Shown in pieces: positions 62,593-64,000 of a stretch of 64,000 nt of DNA. How positions within the stretch are numbered: position 1 is the first letter of the stretch; each line of letters starts with the position of its first letter. The notes beneath the pieces were generated by a model, which was not told the origin of the DNA, searched no databases, and saw only the letters and a list, made by a program, of their open reading frames with translations. The position numbers were made by a program, and so were the translations under genes. The stretch covers positions 62,001 through 126,000 of the forward strand of contig JAJCJC010000004.1 of assembly GCA_020555605.1 (NCBI GenBank), written 5' to 3'. The DNA comes from a bacterium 210917-SL.2.15 (GTDB lineage: Bacteria; Bacillota; Clostridia; Oscillospirales; Oscillospiraceae).

Positions 62593-63645
62593 TTAGATCT
62601 TGTTGATTGCCTCCACCAGTGTTTCAATATCCAGGTGGGTGTAGACACGTTCGGTGAGCGTCATGGCACCGGAGTGTCCCACAATCTTCTTGATCATGGT
62701 TTGGTCTACATGGGCCTCTGTCAGCATGGAGATGCAGGTATGCCGGGTACAGTGCGGCGTCTGGTCATATCCAAGCTGCTCCATCAGGGGCGTGAAGTAA
62801 CTGTCGTAGTAGTTCCTGTAATCAAAGTGCTTTTGATCCGGTGTGTGGAGCAGGTATTCACACTGAGAACCTTCGTACCACGCTTTGTAGAATGGCAGCA
62901 CCTTGTCGGCAATAGGAACTTTACGCAGGCCATTTTCGGTTTTGCTGGCGATCACATCAAAGTACTGTTCTTCCAAATGTACGTTTTCCTTCTTTAAGTC
63001 GAGGAACTCCGAGATGCGGCAACCGTTGTAGATCAGCATCAGCACGATCTGATAGTACGGGTCCTCTGTAAGCTCCCACAGGCGGGCAATCTGCTCCTTT
63101 GTGAATTTGTTCCGGTCACGCTTGTTGGGGTTCTTATCCTTGTACCGACTCAAATCTACAAACTCGGAGTAATCCTTGTTGCAGATGTCGTTTTTCATGG
63201 CGTAGGCGTACAGTTGGTTGAACAGCCCCTTGAGTTTTTTCAGGGTGGGGTAATTCTTCCCGCAGGTGTCCACCACAAATTGGAGGTCCATCAGCCGAAT
63301 ATCCCGAAACACCTTGTTGTAAAGTGTTCCGCACACCCGATAGGACGCCTCATAGCCTTTTACGTTTGACTTGGAGATGGTGGGGAACTTCTCCTTTGAC
63401 CAGCGTTCATAGACCTCCTGGAAGGTGGCTTTGGATGCCTTGATGTCAAAGGGGTTGTTGTTGTACTCCGCCAGCATTTGCAGCCCCTCTGCTCTGGTTG
63501 CCGCATAGCCGATGGTGATTTGTTCCTGAACAGACTTTCCTGTTTCAGGGTTGACGTGCCACCCTACCGTTTTCCTCACTGCATAGGGCCTTCTTCGCTT
63601 TCCGGACATTTTCTTGACACTTCCATATCCGTTGGGTAATCTCAA
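62593..63645 (-). CDS. Tyrosine-type site-specific integrase
   Basis: Phage/ICE-type tyrosine recombinase, 350 residues. An N-terminal arm-binding domain (MRLPNGYGSVKKMSGKRRRP) and a core-binding domain (FQEVYERWSKEKFPTISKSN) precede the catalytic domain, whose residues are visible: Arg in NGCRISEFLDL, the HxxR box in HCTRHTCISM, His in VGHSG and the nucleophile Tyr in LTERVYTHLD. The start is TTG with GAAAGGAAG about 12 bp upstream. It points at the 3' end of rpsI, the standard geometry for an element inserted there. Confidence 0.93.
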   Translation of the reverse strand: MRLPNGYGSVKKMSGKRRRPYAVRKTVGWHVNPETGKSVQEQITIGYAATRAEGLQMLAEYNNNPFDIKASKATFQEVYERWSKEKFPTISKSNVKGYEASYRVCGTLYNKVFRDIRLMDLQFVVDTCGKNYPTLKKLKGLFNQLYAYAMKNDICNKDYSEFVDLSRYKDKNPNKRDRNKFTKEQIARLWELTEDPYYQIVLMLIYNGCRISEFLDLKKENVHLEEQYFDVIASKTENGLRKVPIADKVLPFYKAWYEGSQCEYLLHTPDQKHFDYRNYYDSYFTPLMEQLGYDQTPHCTRHTCISMLTEAHVDQTMIKKIVGHSGAMTLTERVYTHLDIETLVEAINKI

Positions 63646-63712
63646 AAAATCTCAAACTTCCTTTCTCCCAGCGTTTGAATTAAATTTGATAAAGGGTATG
63701 CAACACCCTCTG

Positions 63713-63967
63713 TTACTCCTGGTCGCCGTTTTCCTCGGCGGCCTTTTTCATTTTCTCCAGCATCTGCCGATCCAGTTCGTTGCGCCGCTGAATGCGCTCC
63801 AAATCGGAGAGGACTTCCACTTCCTTATCCTGCAGCTTGGCATCTGCGTAGTAGGCTAGTTCTTTTTCAATCCAGCGGTCAAAGGATTCCTGATCGGTCC
63901 AATAGGTTTCCAGCTTTTCACGTTCGTCCCGGAACTCTTCCAAAATCAGACACAGAGAATCATTCAT
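63713..63967 (-). CDS. Small charged protein of the integrated element
   Basis: A frame of 84 residues rich in Glu and Lys, largely helical (EEFRDEREKLETYWTDQESF, ELDRQMLEKMKKAAEENGDQ). I recognise no family. It lies 67 bp upstream of the integrase on the same strand. The frame stays open to the end of the window (at least 11 more codons) and the ATG at 63967 has only a weak site, so the true start may be outside the window. Probable accessory gene of the element. Confidence 0.55.
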   Translation of the reverse strand: MNDSLCLILEEFRDEREKLETYWTDQESFDRWIEKELAYYADAKLQDKEVEVLSDLERIQRRNELDRQMLEKMKKAAEENGDQE

Positions 63968-64000
63968 CTCGGCGGAGTGGTCATTTCCTTTGAATTTCAG

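Noticed and set aside
62388..62648. 86-codon minus-strand frame between rpsI and the integrase
   Set aside because: Overlaps the integrase 3' end and a terminator; no start site or domain.

Overview
The window is a 64 kb piece of a moderately GC-rich Firmicutes chromosome, most probably a Clostridia/Oscillospirales-type gut anaerobe. The evidence is the sporulation genes (spoIID, the yaaL-bofA pair, a SpoIIQ-like M23 protein), AAAGGAGG ribosome-binding sites with ATG, GTG and TTG starts, a Thr-type T-box, a TPP riboswitch, a GlgC/GlgD glycogen system and the PFL/ACT protein pair. No rRNA, tRNA or CRISPR array was seen.

Layout. 1-2.3 kb: end of gpmI, then eno. 2.4-8.8 kb: SpoIIQ-like peptidase, GNAT acetyltransferases, serC-serA (serine synthesis), PspC and a DEAD-box helicase. 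9-13 kb: an ABC-F ATPase with one degenerate ATP site, a structured leader RNA, a COG2509 FAD protein and a CarD-like regulator. 13-17.5 kb: prfB (no frameshift site), an AGCS alanine/glycine symporter, a DUF368 polyprenyl-phosphate transporter and a Sel1 protein. 17.6-26.2 kb: glycogen operon glgB-glgC-glgD-glgA-glgP. 26.5-36 kb: PFL/ACT pair, HD nucleotidase, mtaB, cysteine desulfurase, SseB, sstT, an HTH remnant and typA. 36-40 kb: PAP2 phosphatase, LysR, TDT transporter, and a DUF3793-flavodoxin pair behind palindromic, probably iron-responsive operators.

40.1-47.9 kb is a decay zone. A molybdenum-hydroxylase operon (binding protein, FecCD permease, FAD, 2Fe-2S and Mo subunits, MobA-like transferase) has collapsed to 2.7 kb by deletions, frameshifts and a nonsense codon. 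Two aldo/keto reductases and a LysR regulator next to it are also gutted. Between these lie an intact acetyltransferase and an intact TPP-riboswitch-controlled thiamine/precursor ABC transporter.

48-64 kb: spoIID, a secreted NodB-like protein, a two-component system plus HtrA-type protease, thrS with its T-box, HTH/membrane genes (one HTH frameshifted), tadA, yaaL-bofA, degV and rplM-rpsI. Directly after rpsI a tyrosine integrase begins what looks like an integrated element that leaves the window at its right edge.

The candidates most worth a second look are the asymmetric ABC-F protein (9.0-10.6 kb), the leader RNA at 10.76-10.83 kb, the operator/terminator arrangement before DUF3793-flavodoxin (38.8 kb) and the decayed molybdenum-hydroxylase locus. 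No wholly new multi-gene system is demonstrable from sequence alone.
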